64,000 bases of DNA from Symbiodinium kawagutii. Taxonomy: Eukaryota > Sar > Dinophyceae > Suessiales > Symbiodiniaceae. The first letter of the stretch is position 1. Every line of letters begins with the position of its first letter. The stretch covers positions 324,742 to 388,741 of the forward strand of contig VSDK01010338.1 of the NCBI GenBank assembly GCA_009767595.1, written 5' to 3'. The translations under genes and the position numbers were made by a program. The notes beneath the pieces were generated by a model. It made no database searches. It was not told where the DNA came from and was given only the letters and a program-made list of their open reading frames with translations. Below are positions 46,840 through 58,228 of the stretch, piece after piece.

Positions 46840-48541
46840 CTGCTCCCAGTGGCTCAGCAAGGTCAGCATTTCATGGCCACGCGAGACATCTTCCGTGGCA
46901 AGGCTTTTGTCCCTTGCAGCCACTGCACAGGGCTGCACAGCTATGAGTAGCTGGTTTGGGCAAACGCGGCTTCCGAATTCGAGTCCTTCTTGGTAGGTGC
47001 TTCCCCTAGTGGGCAGCCAGAGTGGGACACACTTTAGCGGCTGTACAGTGGCCTAAGTGATGATGCCCCATACAAAGTCACAATACAAACATGTCACTGG
47101 CATTTACTAGGCCTGATACATCCAGGAAGCCTATGATATTTTGCTATCACTATCATGTCAAGACCAGGTAAGGCTCACTGGGAGTCGAGCTGGATCCTCG
47201 AAGTGACTTAATAACCACTTCCTCGAGGTCCCAGCCAGTCAATCTGAAAAAAACGCACTGCAACGCGCCAATCAAAAAGGCAGCAGAGTTTGGCATGGCA
47301 TTCATCGATCTGGGTTGTGCCCCCTTTGCGAATTGAAGATGTGACAATGTCCAAAAAGTTCATCGTTTTGATCACACCTGCATTCCAAGCACATGCCTTA
47401 CGGTCTGAAGGGGCATTTGTTGTCCCAAGGCATGGCACAAAGTGACTGATATCATTCCTTCTGTGCCCTTCCTGCCTGCTGTTCTGAATTCGGGATTTGA
47501 AAGTCGGGCAGCTTTCAGGCATTTCCACAAGTTTTATCGACTTGTGTATTAATCACTCAGCTGGGTGTTTATTGGTTGCGTTCGAAATGACTGGGTGGAA
47601 GGCGGTTCCATTGCATAAGAGCCATGGTTTAAGCAGGGAGAAGTTAGCGATGGAAATTTGGTTGCAGCTCTTAGCCAGATTGTTTTCGCCATACTCATAG
47701 CGGTGGTTAACAGTTTTACCGCTATCAGTGATGATGCAGAGGTATACCTGACGGATCCAAATGGTCGCACACAGACATTCAATCATGTGTACTTAAAACA
47801 TCATGCTGACAGTGGACGCACATGTCCAGCTGTTGGAACTCAACATCCATTTGCACACGCACACGCACACACACACATATGTGTGTGTGTGTGCGTGTTT
47901 AATATAGTTATATCAAGCTATATCCCTTACCACCATCCCAGACTTCTTGTCCCTTGGAATATGCACGCCGAACCCGTGTCATTGGTGGTTAAAACCGCTG
48001 GCTTGGATCTGTCGATCCCGTGGCCACGTCGTGCGACCAGGACATCATGGCCTTGGCCAGCTGCTGTTATAGGTGCGCCATGGCATGATGCTACCCCAAT
48101 GGTGTGCAATGCTACGCCATTGTATCATCAACCCTCACCATTGCCATATAATGTAATTGATATCAAGTAATGCATCTTAATTGGCATTATGTCATCAACC
48201 CACCATTGCCTAATTCATTAATTAATCATCTTTGATATTAACCATCACCAGCAGTCACTTTTTGCTGGCTTGATCCGTTTGAGACATGGATCTGAACAGA
48301 ATCAGCCAGAGAATTATCAACCACCATTAACATACCCATAACCACACACATCATGAACCATCACTGGTATCTACTTAATCATCCTGACAAGCATTATTTA
48401 TAACTATCACTGAGTGATTTATCATCCTGAAAAGCATTGTAACCACTCATCTCAGGATAGTCCACCACCATTAGCATCCATTAACAGCCATCATTCAGCG
48501 GTAGGTTGTACCTCCCATGTCCACGGTTGATGCAGGCGCAG
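46840..48541. other. Spacer downstream of eIF1A; ambiguous ORFs
   Basis: The minus strand is open from 47528 to 47208 (106 codons). The plus strand at 47658-47741 gives a membrane-like stretch (ALSQIVFAILIAVVNSFTAI) ending at a possible donor GTATAC. A short plus segment near 47999-48069 (DPVATSCDQDIMALASCCY) ends at GTGCGC. A (CA)n/(GT)n palindromic run lies near 47858-47897. None joins in phase to a neighbour, so no gene is called. Confidence 0.3.
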
Positions 48542-49161
48542 GCTCACCTTGCTGTTCTCAGCCACGTGGGGTTCACAGACGGAGCCGTTTCGGTGGGGGG
48601 TCGTGGTTTGATCACTGGAGCAGCTGGTCGTTTCGTTTGCACAGCCGGTCGTGTTTGCATGGCATAAGCTGTGGTCAATTCTTATGATTCTTATGGTCAT
48701 GTCGTTGCACTGTTGGATCAAGCGGTTGCGTATGTCAATGCTTATGGTCAATCGGCGGGGAATGTTCAGGAAATGTTCATCTAACAATTGGTTGAGAGGG
48801 GTTCCAAAAAAGATAATCAAATAGTCAAGTTCCCACATTGACAACCATTAGCCAAAAATATACCCATGGCTATCGGCGGATGTATGTTAAATGGTTATTT
48901 CTATTCATGGTCATTTGGTTATCACATGTTATCACCATCTGTGATTATGGTCACAGCTCACTTTTCCCCTTCTTTTCGCACGCTCGGATCGCATGGCTCC
49001 GCGCAGGAGTTGCTAGCAGTTCTCTTGCAAGGCCCATTGAAGGTGCCGCGGCCGTCAAGTATCCTACTTCGGCCTTTTGGGAAGTTTGAATGTAATCCAT
49101 GGCCCAATCCATCATCATATGTATCATCATCATATATCACCATATATCATATCGTATATCA

Positions 49162-49216
<55 letters not shown>

Positions 49217-49762
49217 CTTGACATCACCTGGCTCCTTTCGCCACGTGACTCCCCCAGCCCTTCTTACCGCGTGCCCTTGGCGCCGTGGATGACAGCGCCC
49301 CAGGTGTCGGTGGCAGGAATTCCTCCCGTGATCTCCCAGGAGGTGGAGCTGATTCCCAAGGTGGGCGATGTCGGCCCTGGGAACCGCCCCAACCTCCCAA
49401 CCGCCCTTGCTCCAAAGTGGCAAGGGAGGATGATCAGGTCCGGCTAATCAATGTTAACCCATGAGATTCACTTTGAAATTTGATAGTGTCGATATATTTG
49501 ATGTGTGTTGGTTGTCGTTCAGGCGAGTGCCAGAACAAATGTTGGCGAACGGTTTTGCGATCGGAATTTGGGGACGGACCAGGGGATGTCCTTTCAATAT
49601 CCACTTAGTGGAGGTTTACCCAGCCCAAGAAAGGGGTACTTTGCCAATGGCAATACCTATTGCTTCGTGCCCGAGTGTGGGAGAATTCCATGGCGCGGTC
49701 GCCGTGCTCTCTCAGTAGTTTTCTGTGTGCACTGTGCCAAAGAAGGCAATCCATTGAACTAG
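48542..49762 (+). CDS. 3' exons of an unidentified gene with Cys-rich C-terminus
   Basis: The last exon is 49523-49762, 79 codons ending in TAG, after TTCAG|GCG. It joins in phase 0 to 49304-49360 (VSVAGIPPVISQEVELIPK; donor GTGGGC, acceptor CCAG|G), which can join to 49007-49083 (ARPIEGAAAVKYPTSAFWE). A less certain exon, 48542-48592 (AHLAVLSHVGFTDGAVS), lies upstream. The C-terminal exon holds C-x4-C then C-x2-C (CFVPEC and FCVHCAKEG), which could bind zinc, although no named finger fits. A (CAT)n microsatellite sits in the intron before 49304. The 5' end is not found. Confidence 0.45.
49162..49217. repeat. (CAT)n microsatellite
   Basis: About 18 CAT triplets inside an intron. The poly-His and poly-Ser frames across it are artefacts. 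Confidence 0.95.
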
Positions 49763-50445
49763 CAGCTCAGGGGGATGTGTGGATGCTGTTGTGGACAGCC
49801 CCATTTGGAATGCCAACTACAGCCCAATCTACATAGTCAAAACAGGAGCAGCTGGACTTGGAACCCACTTCCATGATGCGAGTGCTCTAGCTGTGCTTGA
49901 AGAAACTACCTGCCTTACAGCGGGACGAAGTGAGCGTTTCAACTTCAGAGAATTCTTGCTTTGCATGTTTTCAGGTTGGCCGAAAAGATGGTAAGATAAT
50001 TGCAAACTGACATGCACACGCATGCGTGTTCTTGTACGATTCTTTTCTCTGACATAAGAAGGGTGGGCTCGTTGAACCTACAAAGTGGTTGCACGCGGAC
50101 ATTCGTACATTACGCATCCTACATGCACATGTACTGCACACACATGTATGCATCCGCAGATGCGGGGGGGTTGAAGTTACGAAGCAGCAGCAGGCATAAC
50201 AGGCTGCATTGGAGGCAGTGCTTAATATGTCAGCAGGCCTCCAGTAATCCAAAGTTAAGTTTTAGGCGCTGCCCTCCAGGGTAGCTTCCGCACTTCTGTG
50301 CAGGGGTTTCTCAGAATAAAGGATCATGTGAAATATTTCAAAAAACTGGGCAAAAGAAAAAACATGCTAACAACAATCTTGGTGCTTGCTGTTGGTCATC
50401 AACCTCCATAACTAAACCATTATTTCCCCCTTTCATTCCCCACAG

Positions 50446-51712
50446 CTGGCGGGGCTCCCGGTGTGGAAACCTGAAGATGGATGGCGGGCCTGCTGCCAGG
50501 CCTCCCGTTTCCGACGCCTCTGTGATTTGCTGCGCGAATTTGGAGATGCGAAGGCGATCTGCGTGGGTTTGGATCGCCACGTGCGTAAGTAGTGATGGGC
50601 GATGCTGATGGTCTTGCATTGACAGTGCTGGAGAGAGTGAGTCACGGTCGATGCCGCCAGTCCATATCAAAGAAAATCTTTGAAGCAAATATCATGTGAT
50701 TTTCGACAACCTTCCATATCAAACCAATGGTAATTTCGAGTGGGTCCCAGATGTTTTCCCGCCTTCCAATTGCCAGAAGCAGCTATGTGAGAGCTAGTAG
50801 CATGAGTGCCACGGGGTCATGCAGCATTGCTGATGATTTCGAGAACCGAATGCCTGGATTCGAATCTTGAATGCACATGATGCTTGCGCGGATGCAACGT
50901 CACTAATGTTTGATTCTATTTCATTTGTTTCATTTCGTTGGATATGTCCGATCCAGGGCCAATAGTCATGCTGTACCTGACGTACTTCTTCAGAGTGTGA
51001 AAGTGTATAACTGTTTTGTCAATCGCTTCTGTTGCTTGTTTTCACGTGGGTTCTTTTGACATTTCCTGTTGGGTGCAGGTGCTTTCATCAGTGCTTTGCC
51101 CAGCTCTCATGGCCAGGTCTTGGTATTCGTGCTCTTCAAGCGGGAGGACGGTGGCCGTTGGTGGCCGTTGGTGGCCATTGGTGGCTTGGGCCCTGCCTCC
51201 GCCGTCCATGGCGCGCTACCCTGGCAGGCCAAGTCTGTGGCAAAGATGTTGCAAGGTGAAGGCCATGGGGGTGCTGTCGTGGTTGCCGCAGCTTATTCAG
51301 CCAGGGCTGGCTGCAAGCACCTCACTAAGCACCTCTTGATGAGCCGCAGTTCTTCTTATTCGCGGATGGTTTGGAGCAAGCGCTGCCCATGCCACAGTTG
51401 TGGTTAATTTTTCGGATGTTTACTCAGATTTCTGACCCCTAGCCGTAGACCACTCTCGCTTTTCAGGGCTGAGATAGTCAGGATCAGTGAACCTCATAGA
51501 ATCCCATGATTCAAAAAAGATACGCTCGACTTATCTCAACTAAAGTCTTCTCATGTCGCAAGGCATTCAATCCTGGGCGTTGGAAGGCAACATGTCTCAG
51601 GCGGGTTGGAATTGGGCAACTCAACCGGGTGGCTTTGTGAAATTGGAGGTGGCTCCTGCAATAGAAATCCCATCACAACAGGTCGGGCTTTCTGCCGATT
51701 GTAGTGCTGCCA
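50446..51712 (+). CDS. Unidentified gene, two strong exons and a probable last exon
   Basis: Exon 50446-50584 (LAGLPVWKPEDGWRACCQAS...) ends at a full consensus donor GTAAGT. It joins in phase 1 to 51079-51255 (AFISALPSSHGQVLVFVLFK...), whose acceptor is GTGCAG|G. The second exon continues with a Trp/Gly-rich stretch (GRWWPLVAIGGLGPASAVHG). A last exon starting after TCTCAG|G at 51602 fits in phase and stops at TAG 51710-51712. Alternatively exon 2 reads on to TAA at 51405-51407. The start codon is not located. The protein is compact with several Cys; no family is recognised. Confidence 0.5.
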
Positions 51713-52952
51713 AATCATTCCAGCCAGGTGTCATTTTGCGAGGAGGCTGCCAAGTTAGGTTTGCCATGGTTTACCGTCTTGGTATATAGGTGTATCACCT
51801 TACCCTGCAGCCGAAATCGACGGGCTGATGTAGCTGTGGCCATGGGCCAAAACCCACTTGAGATGAACAGAACATGTTGATCTCAGGGCAGGATGTGCAC
51901 CTACGGCTTGGATCTATTTGCGTTTATCCATACAGCTCTCCAGCTTGGTTTGTTTCCAGAGGTCAAGGCAGTTTCAAAAAAAACTTCGTGTGAATCTCCA
52001 TCAAATCAATCGAAAAGCTCGCCCGTAGAAAGTATATTTGGAAATCGCCCGCTAAGCTTGCTCACCTAGTTGATGGTTTCAACCACGGTTTCTTTTACAA
52101 TTATGTGAATTACATGGGATAGCTGTTGTCTTGGTTGACTGATTTTTTTCATACGGGTTGCCACCAACCAGTCACAGGATTTTTCTGATTAGTCCAGCTG
52201 GTGGCCTTGTTGGTATGGGGACAGCTGACATGGGACGACTCTAAAGAGAGGGGCTGAGTGGTTTGTTGCATGTTGTTGCATGTTTCATGATGTTCATGTC
52301 TTCAGGGTCGATTTCAGGTGGTAAAGAAAAAGATGTCACACTGTGCTGAAGGTATCTCAGCAGAATTGTCGACCGTGGTAAGTGGAGGTTCTTAGATGTT
52401 CTTATTGACCAGTTGGAATCAGTTGATGGCCATGACTAGCTATCTTCAACCACTCAACGTCACGAACCATTAATCATGTTCCACCATTACAACCCATCGA
52501 TCACATCCCATCAATCATATTCTACCCTGATTACCGTCAATCAAAATCCATCAATCATGCCACCATCATGACCCATATATGTTTTGCCAAGCATTCCCAA
52601 CCATCCTGAGCCATCCTAGCGTTTTTCACAAGTATAAAGATTATAGCCATTGTCCCATCATGATCATAATATATCAGAATAAGCAAGCAACTGAGGCCCT
52701 GTTAGAAATCATCATGATACCCCATCATCATACACATTATGATACACCATCCCATCAGAAACCACATCCTGTCACGATACACCATCCCATCATTATCCCC
52801 GTACAAACCACCATTTTTCCCAACCTCAAATGGCAGTGGGTCAAAACCCTGTACCCCTGGTTCCCATCATTAACCATTGTTCCCTATTATTGTTGCTTAA
52901 TATGAATGGTTAATATTGACCCAACCTCAAATCATAAGCGACATCCTTCACC
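51713..52952. other. Spacer or intron, no supportable gene
   Basis: Contains low-complexity CATCAATCAT/CCATCATGAC words from about 52440 to 52800 and no open frame with support. Confidence 0.4.
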
Positions 52953-53707
52953 GAGGCCTCCAGGAGCTTTGCCATGCAGGTCCCGAGCGAGCGAAAAGCC
53001 CTGGATGGTGTAGCACCATCACTGGGTCGGTCGGAAAATCTGTTCGGTGGAAACATCTGGAAACCATTTAGTTGTTTGACCACTATTGTTGGCTATTATC
53101 CTTTATTATTGACCATTACTAGTGGTTATATCAACCACCAAGTTGCGAAGGGGTTCCGAAAGATTTTCTTAGAATAACCAGTTCTGGGACATGAATTTCA
53201 TGCCAAGTGGACGCTGAGCCCCCGTCACATTTGCAGTGGATGTATTCACAACCGTTGGGTCGTGAACCAAAGGTGTGCGAGGATGGCTTTACAGCCACAG
53301 GGGACGGGTCATGTCACAGCCTATGCAACTGAGTAACTGGCTGTTGGTTGGGAGGGGGCGATTCTGAGCCAAGGGTATCCATGTAGACTTTGAAAGGGGG
53401 AGCTATGGAGCTACCAGGAGGGTTCTAAGCAAATACTAGGTAATGCTTACCGCTGCTAGTTGCAGTGGAGATATCCCCAGTACAATGGTGGTTCTTCGGT
53501 AGCAGTTGATAGCGGCGATCATCCAAACAGTTACGCGGTACTCAGCAATTCATGGATGGCATGGCCATTCCTTGATGTCCAGCGGCAACTCGCAGGCCTT
53601 TCGCGATGCAAAGACGGGTGGCAACTTGTTTTGAGCTCTCGGAGTGCAGTGGAGGGTCCCTGCGAAGCCTGCGAAATGCGTAGACACTTTGAAGCTGATG
53701 ACTTGAA
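52953..53707 (+). CDS. Two candidate exons of the downstream multi-exon region
   Basis: The first, about 52953-53008, starts after CACCGAG|G (ASRSFAMQVPSERKALDG) and ends at GTGTAG. The second, about 53599-53707, encodes LSRCKDGWQLVLSSRSAVEG, then CEACEMRRHFEADDLK, and ends at GTATCA. A family-2 repeat lies between them. There is no family match; the Cys-x2-Cys of the second exon may be incidental. Their link to the later exons is not proven. Confidence 0.35.
53336..53440 (+). repeat. Interspersed repeat family 2, copy B
   Basis: Reads GGCTGTTGGTTGGGAGGGGG, then CGATTCTGAGCCAAGGGTAT, then CTTTGAAAGGGGGAGCTATG and GAGCTACCAGGAGG. It closely matches copy C at 55842. Confidence 0.75.
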
Positions 53708-54208
53708 GGTATCAACTTTGTGGTTGCAAAGCCATGCAAAGCCCATCCTGCCACAAGTTTTGGAAGTGTTCTTGTTCAGCGTGTGTGCCATGCGAGCAGC
53801 CCTGCAAACCTTTGGGCTTGAAACATAGATTTCGTAGATGTAGGTTTAGGACCCAGCAGCAACCATGCCGAGCTGCCAAGCCATGCTGTGGAGCAGTGCA
53901 GTATAGTGCAGTCGGCTCCACCTGTGACACCCTCAGCCAACAACATGCGGATCCATTATGTAAAACAAATGTGAAGCATTTCAGAATTAGCAGGCGGTTT
54001 TTTTTAAAGGTAAGCAGCCCTGGTTATCCCTGGGTTTTACCAGTTGATTTTGGCCATCCACTCTATAATCATTGGATTACCTTGGTGATTGGCCATTCTC
54101 TGTTGGCAATTCAATTCATCCCAAAAAACATGAGGATCCCAGCTTGATTCGAAGCAATCAATGGACGATCAACTCCTCAGTGTTCCGTCAATTGCTGGGT
54201 TTCAGCCT

Positions 54209-54261
54209 GCCACCGATGTGCCATGGATGACGATGATGGCGATGGCTGGGGTGACTTTGAG
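54209..54261 (+). CDS. Orphan exon with acidic WGDF motif
   Basis: It follows TTTCAG and ends before GTAGGG in phase 0. The frame gives MDDDDGDGWGDFE. Short acidic DGWGDF-type motifs are common in vesicle-coat and golgin-associated proteins, where they bind adaptor ears; that role is inference here. It probably belongs to the WG-rich gene downstream. Confidence 0.4.
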
Positions 54262-54353
54262 GTAGGGCTCCCAATGCCAGTTGGGTGAGGTTGGATCGAT
54301 TTGCCCCACGCACACCTCACCAGAAGCTTTGAAACAAGGAGTTTGATTCCTAT

Positions 54354-54453
54354 TTGGTGGTTTCTCCAAATAGGGAGCCCCCAAAATGGCTGGTTTATTA
54401 CTGTAAATAATCAATAATGGATGATTTGGGGGTACCCCTATTTTGAGAAACAC
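54354..54453. repeat. Inverted-repeat element family 1, copy 5
   Basis: The left end is TGGTGGTTTCTCCAAATAGG, the right end GGTACCCCTATTTTGAGAAA. It lies about 90 bp inside the intron after the 54209-54261 exon. Confidence 0.85.
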
Positions 54454-55691
54454 TTATTTGGAGATTGGGTCGTGACCAACCCACCAACCAAACAACGGGT
54501 ACTTTGGTTGTGGGACCCGACCAGCAAGGGGTGGGTATTGACCCGCAAGCATTGATCCATAAGCACTTCCATGGCAGCGCCCACGTGAACAGTGATCATT
54601 AGGGGATGATGGACGGTACTACCACTTGAAGGCGAAACTGCATGATAAAATCCGCCGGCTGATTGGAGATGCCAGCGAAACCCCTATAGATGATGATAAA
54701 CCAGTTTCCTGGATAAGAAAAACCCGTCACTACCCGTTTTGACGAGCGCACCATGGCACGAGATGCTCGCCCCTTCTGACATTCCCTGCTAACGGGGACA
54801 ACCCAGGATCAATGAGGCCCTTTGTTTTTGTTAAAAGCGGAGGTGCCATTGTAGTAAGATCCCTGCTTTTGGCCGGGAACCGCTACCAGTGGTTCACAAG
54901 TCCTTGGTTGGCGTTGCATATTTGATAAGATGCTTGTTTCCTCATCCAGGGTCAGGAGACGCCAACGGTGTTCAGAAAAGAAGTTTTTCCAACGCAAAGG
55001 GGGGTGTTTTGGATGGTAGGTCACTACTTGTGGGTTTTTATAGTAAGTGATGCAATGCTAGATCAATGGGTAGATCACTAGGTATGATGAATTCTAAAGT
55101 TATCACCAGCCTGTGATCAGATGCACTTCGATCATTTTCAGCAAATAGGGGAATGCTCAAATACGACGAAAATGTCAGTATCCAATACAGTAGAGCACGT
55201 TTGGACTTTACAGATCCAGCTCAAAATTCAATGCTTTATCCCCTTCATGACTCTCAAATGATGTCGATCTCAGTGATGCCACGGATGGATGTTGATAGTA
55301 TCAATCATAGATGGTGAGTCATGAGCATCTATACATCCGAACAAAGACTAGTATGCGAGCTTTCAAACCGTTATACACCTGGCCTCTATGTGCCATGAGC
55401 CCGTCAGTCATCCGTTTCCTAAACTCCTGGATTGCTGCAAGTTATATTTCTCTTCGTGGAGTGGTTGGTTGGTGGGAGGGTGCATTGGTAGGTAACAACG
55501 GTGATTCTTAGCCACAGGTGCCAACCACAATGGGTAGAGCATCAACAAAAATTTGAAAGGAGATTTTCTATGACTTCTTATTGCTCTTTACCCTTGCATC
55601 CCAGTAGGTAATCCTAAATGTGAGATTAATTATATGATATCATTCCTATGAGTAAGGTTCAAAGACATGGGTTGATCATTCGTCACCCGCA

Positions 55692-55857
55692 GCCAACAAA
55701 CCCATGAGTGTTGCTGGGCTGTCGGCGGCCATGTGGCAATCTGAGGAGGTCGACTTCGCCTTGGCCCAGGCTGCGGCGGAAGAGGAGGCTCAGCTGGACG
55801 GGAAGATGGTGATGGCGGATCCAGCTGTGAATGATCAACTGGCTGTTGGTCGGGAGG
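55692..55857 (+). CDS. Orphan exon, Ala/Glu-rich helix
   Basis: It follows CCCGCAG. The frame contains MSVAGLSAAMWQSEEVDFAL and AQAAAEEEAQLDGK, a clear amphipathic helix. It runs on to GTTGGT, where repeat family 2 begins, or ends earlier. The stretch ATGGCGGATCCAGCTGTGAA near its end also occurs at 25043, so part of it may be repeat-derived. Confidence 0.45.
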
Positions 55858-55935
55858 GAGCGATTCGTAGCCAGGGATATACCGTTCTAGCCCTTTAAAG
55901 GGGGAGCTGCTACCCGGAATTCCCTAACCAAATGG
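55842..55935 (+). repeat. Interspersed repeat family 2, copy C
   Basis: Contains CTGGCTGTTGGTCGGGAGGG, CGATTCGTAGCCAGGGATAT and CTTTAAAGGGGGAGCTGCTA in the same order as copies A and B. Confidence 0.75.
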
Positions 55936-56184
55936 TAGCTAATGATGCTTGGTCGTGGTTGGTAAAAAATGCGGCAATGCTTAATGATGGTGGGTCATCG
56001 TGAATGAGATTGGTAGTGATTAGTGATACTTGGCCATCAGGAATGAAGATTGGTAATGGTTGGGAATGGTTCATCTTTGCAAACAACAGCGTCTTCAAAC
56101 CAACAAGAGTAAGGGTCGGTGTATGTGTTGATATATAGTGGGAGATTCATTGTTGACAATCCCCCCTAGGTTTGACGGGAGATC

Positions 56185-56296
56185 ACTCATTTGGCGTACC
56201 CCCAAATCATCCAATATCGTGCAACCATTTATAGTAATAAACCAATACAATTTTTAGGGGTTCTTCTGGGGTCCTTAATTTGAGAAACCACCATAT
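56185..56296. repeat. Inverted-repeat element family 1, copy 6
   Basis: The left end is decayed (TTTGGCGTACCCCCAAATCA). The right end keeps AATTTGAGAAACCACCATAT. Confidence 0.6.
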
Positions 56297-56310
56297 GCCC
56301 CCCAAAGAAA

Positions 56311-56805
56311 TTGCAACGATCTGACACAATGATCGGATTTCAAGTAATTGGATTGGTTCAGCGCATGCAGCTAATAATGACAGTCTATCCAGAGCCAGGT
56401 TGGTGGGTTTGCTTTGGGAGTGCCCAAGTCTGTGATCGTCCTTGTGCACCCCGACCAAGTTCTGTGCATTTTGCACACATGGTGCCCGCAGATGTAGCTG
56501 CAACGTCCCAAAGCCCAAAGCCGCGGAAACTCCATGCGCCAAGCAGAGTAAAAGATGCACTGGCTTCCAACCCCTTCCCCCTAATCTTCTCCCAAAAAGT
56601 TCCGAACATGTTCAAAGGTCAGAAAAACTTCAGACAGGGGAGTCTGGGCAAGTATTTTACGCACCCCCCCGGACAAAGGATTGGACATGAAACCCTTGGA
56701 TATGGCACTCAGCCAGGATGCCGAAGTGCAGCCAAAGCCACAAGAGCCTACTACAGAGGCCGCAGCAGTCCCTTGGCATGCTGCGTCCCGTGGCCTGTCA
56801 GGTAG
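56311..56805 (+). CDS. Hypothetical ORF, doubtful
   Basis: A 164-codon plus-strand frame without a clear ATG start. It is rich in Pro/Lys/Ser, with a basic C-terminal half (NMFKGQKNFRQGSLGKYF). The minus strand is open over much of the same stretch, and another plus frame is open at 56442-56690. No family is recognised. Confidence 0.2.
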   Translation: MQRSDTMIGFQVIGLVQRMQLIMTVYPEPGWWVCFGSAQVCDRPCAPRPSSVHFAHMVPADVAATSQSPKPRKLHAPSRVKDALASNPFPLIFSQKVPNMFKGQKNFRQGSLGKYFTHPPGQRIGHETLGYGTQPGCRSAAKATRAYYRGRSSPLACCVPWPVR

Positions 56806-57045
56806 CTCATCCTGCGTAGATACATGTAGATACTGAAGGCCAAGCATGGCCAAGCTGCACGAAGTAGAGGCAGTACACCTTCGTAAGATCACTACTTTTG
56901 AAGCAACTCAGTCAGTTGCGTTGGTTCAAAAGGTGCTGTTGAGCACTGCTTTTGAATCTATTGCCATAAGATCAATGTCTTGGTAAAATCGATTCAAATG
57001 GAATTCTTAGGCAATAGAAAGGTGCGCTCACTGATGGCCATACAG

Positions 57046-57134
57046 GGCCGACCGGGCTCACAAGGTGACTCTCGCCGCACCCAAGCGATCCAGCGTCGCT
57101 GAGGCCCCGGAGAAATCAGAGCCCAAATCTGAGG
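57046..57134 (+). CDS. Orphan exon, Lys/Glu/Pro-rich linker
   Basis: It starts after CATACAG|G and ends before the GC donor GCGTGC. The frame reads ADRAHKVTLAAPKRSSVAEA then PEKSEPKSE, typical of a disordered linker. It probably belongs to the following gene. Confidence 0.45.
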
Positions 57135-57969
57135 GCGTGCCTTGCCTTGACAAGATGTGGAATGCCGACGGGTTGCAGCTGGTTAAAGCGTGTTCCCCCA
57201 AGTGAAAGTGAGGTAAGAATATTACCGCACCAATCCGCACCCCAAAGTGGATGGTTTTGGTCCAGAACCTCATGCAGGAATGCACCATGCGCAATCAGAC
57301 TGAGACGAGTGGCAAGTAATCAGTCGTACTACTGTAGGCTAAGAAGCAGAATTCGAGCGACACAAGTTCAAGTATTCGTAGTTGAAACCATCTTATCGTT
57401 CCATCATTAGGTGCCCTGCATGTACTAAGAAAGGGAGGCACTTGAAACTCCAAACTTCGCGCCCCTTCTTGAGTTGACAATGTTGATCGCTTTGTTGATT
57501 TTCGGTGCGCCGTGCTCGGTGATACTGACCAGCCAAGAATCACCAATCAGATTGTATTTGACAACCAGGTCTCAAATAATATGTCTAGACTCTATGTCTT
57601 TACATACATATATAATATACATATTTACAGGTACACACACAATTACAGACATGGGTACATACACATACATTTGTACGCATACCTGTATCAACCAGGCATT
57701 CGATATTTTTCAATGGGACTTTATCAGGGGACTATGCGTTGAGTCAACCAGGTACTGAGTCGACCAGGTATCGAGTACCCTGGACGGACGCCTTGGCAAT
57801 GACGTGAATGATCCAAGTCATACGGGTACCCCCAGTAATCACCAAGTTTAGTATAAAAGCATGTATAATAGATTTTCAAATCAGGTATACGTCATACAAT
57901 TGACAGCTGTGACAGCTGTACCTAGACATGACCCGGTCGATCAACTGATATCTGGATATGGTGGCTTCT

Positions 57970-58080
57970 TGGTTTCTCAAAATCGAGGACCTTAAAAAAT
58001 ACTGTAGCTACTTTATCACTAGAAATTGTTGATATTGGATGATTTGATATGATCAGGGGGTACCCCCATGACACTAAGAC
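57970..58080. repeat. Inverted-repeat element family 1, copy 7 (decayed)
   Basis: The left end is TTGGTTTCTCAAAATCGAGG. The right end keeps GGGGGTACCCCCATGACACT but has lost most of the hairpin half. Confidence 0.5.
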
Positions 58081-58228
58081 TTCTCCTCAGCATCATAAGC
58101 AATGTTGGTTTCTGATTAGTATCTACCTGTTGGTTTCATCTATTTTCATTACTTTAGGGGGGTTACACTGATCAGAAACCAACATTAATCATAATGAACA
58201 ACACCTGGTTGTGATACCTGGTAGCCAG

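Noticed and set aside
50820-50880. GGATTCGAATC resembles a tRNA T-arm.
   Set aside because: No acceptor stem, D-arm or anticodon arm can be drawn at the right spacing; no other tRNA-like box pair was found in the window.
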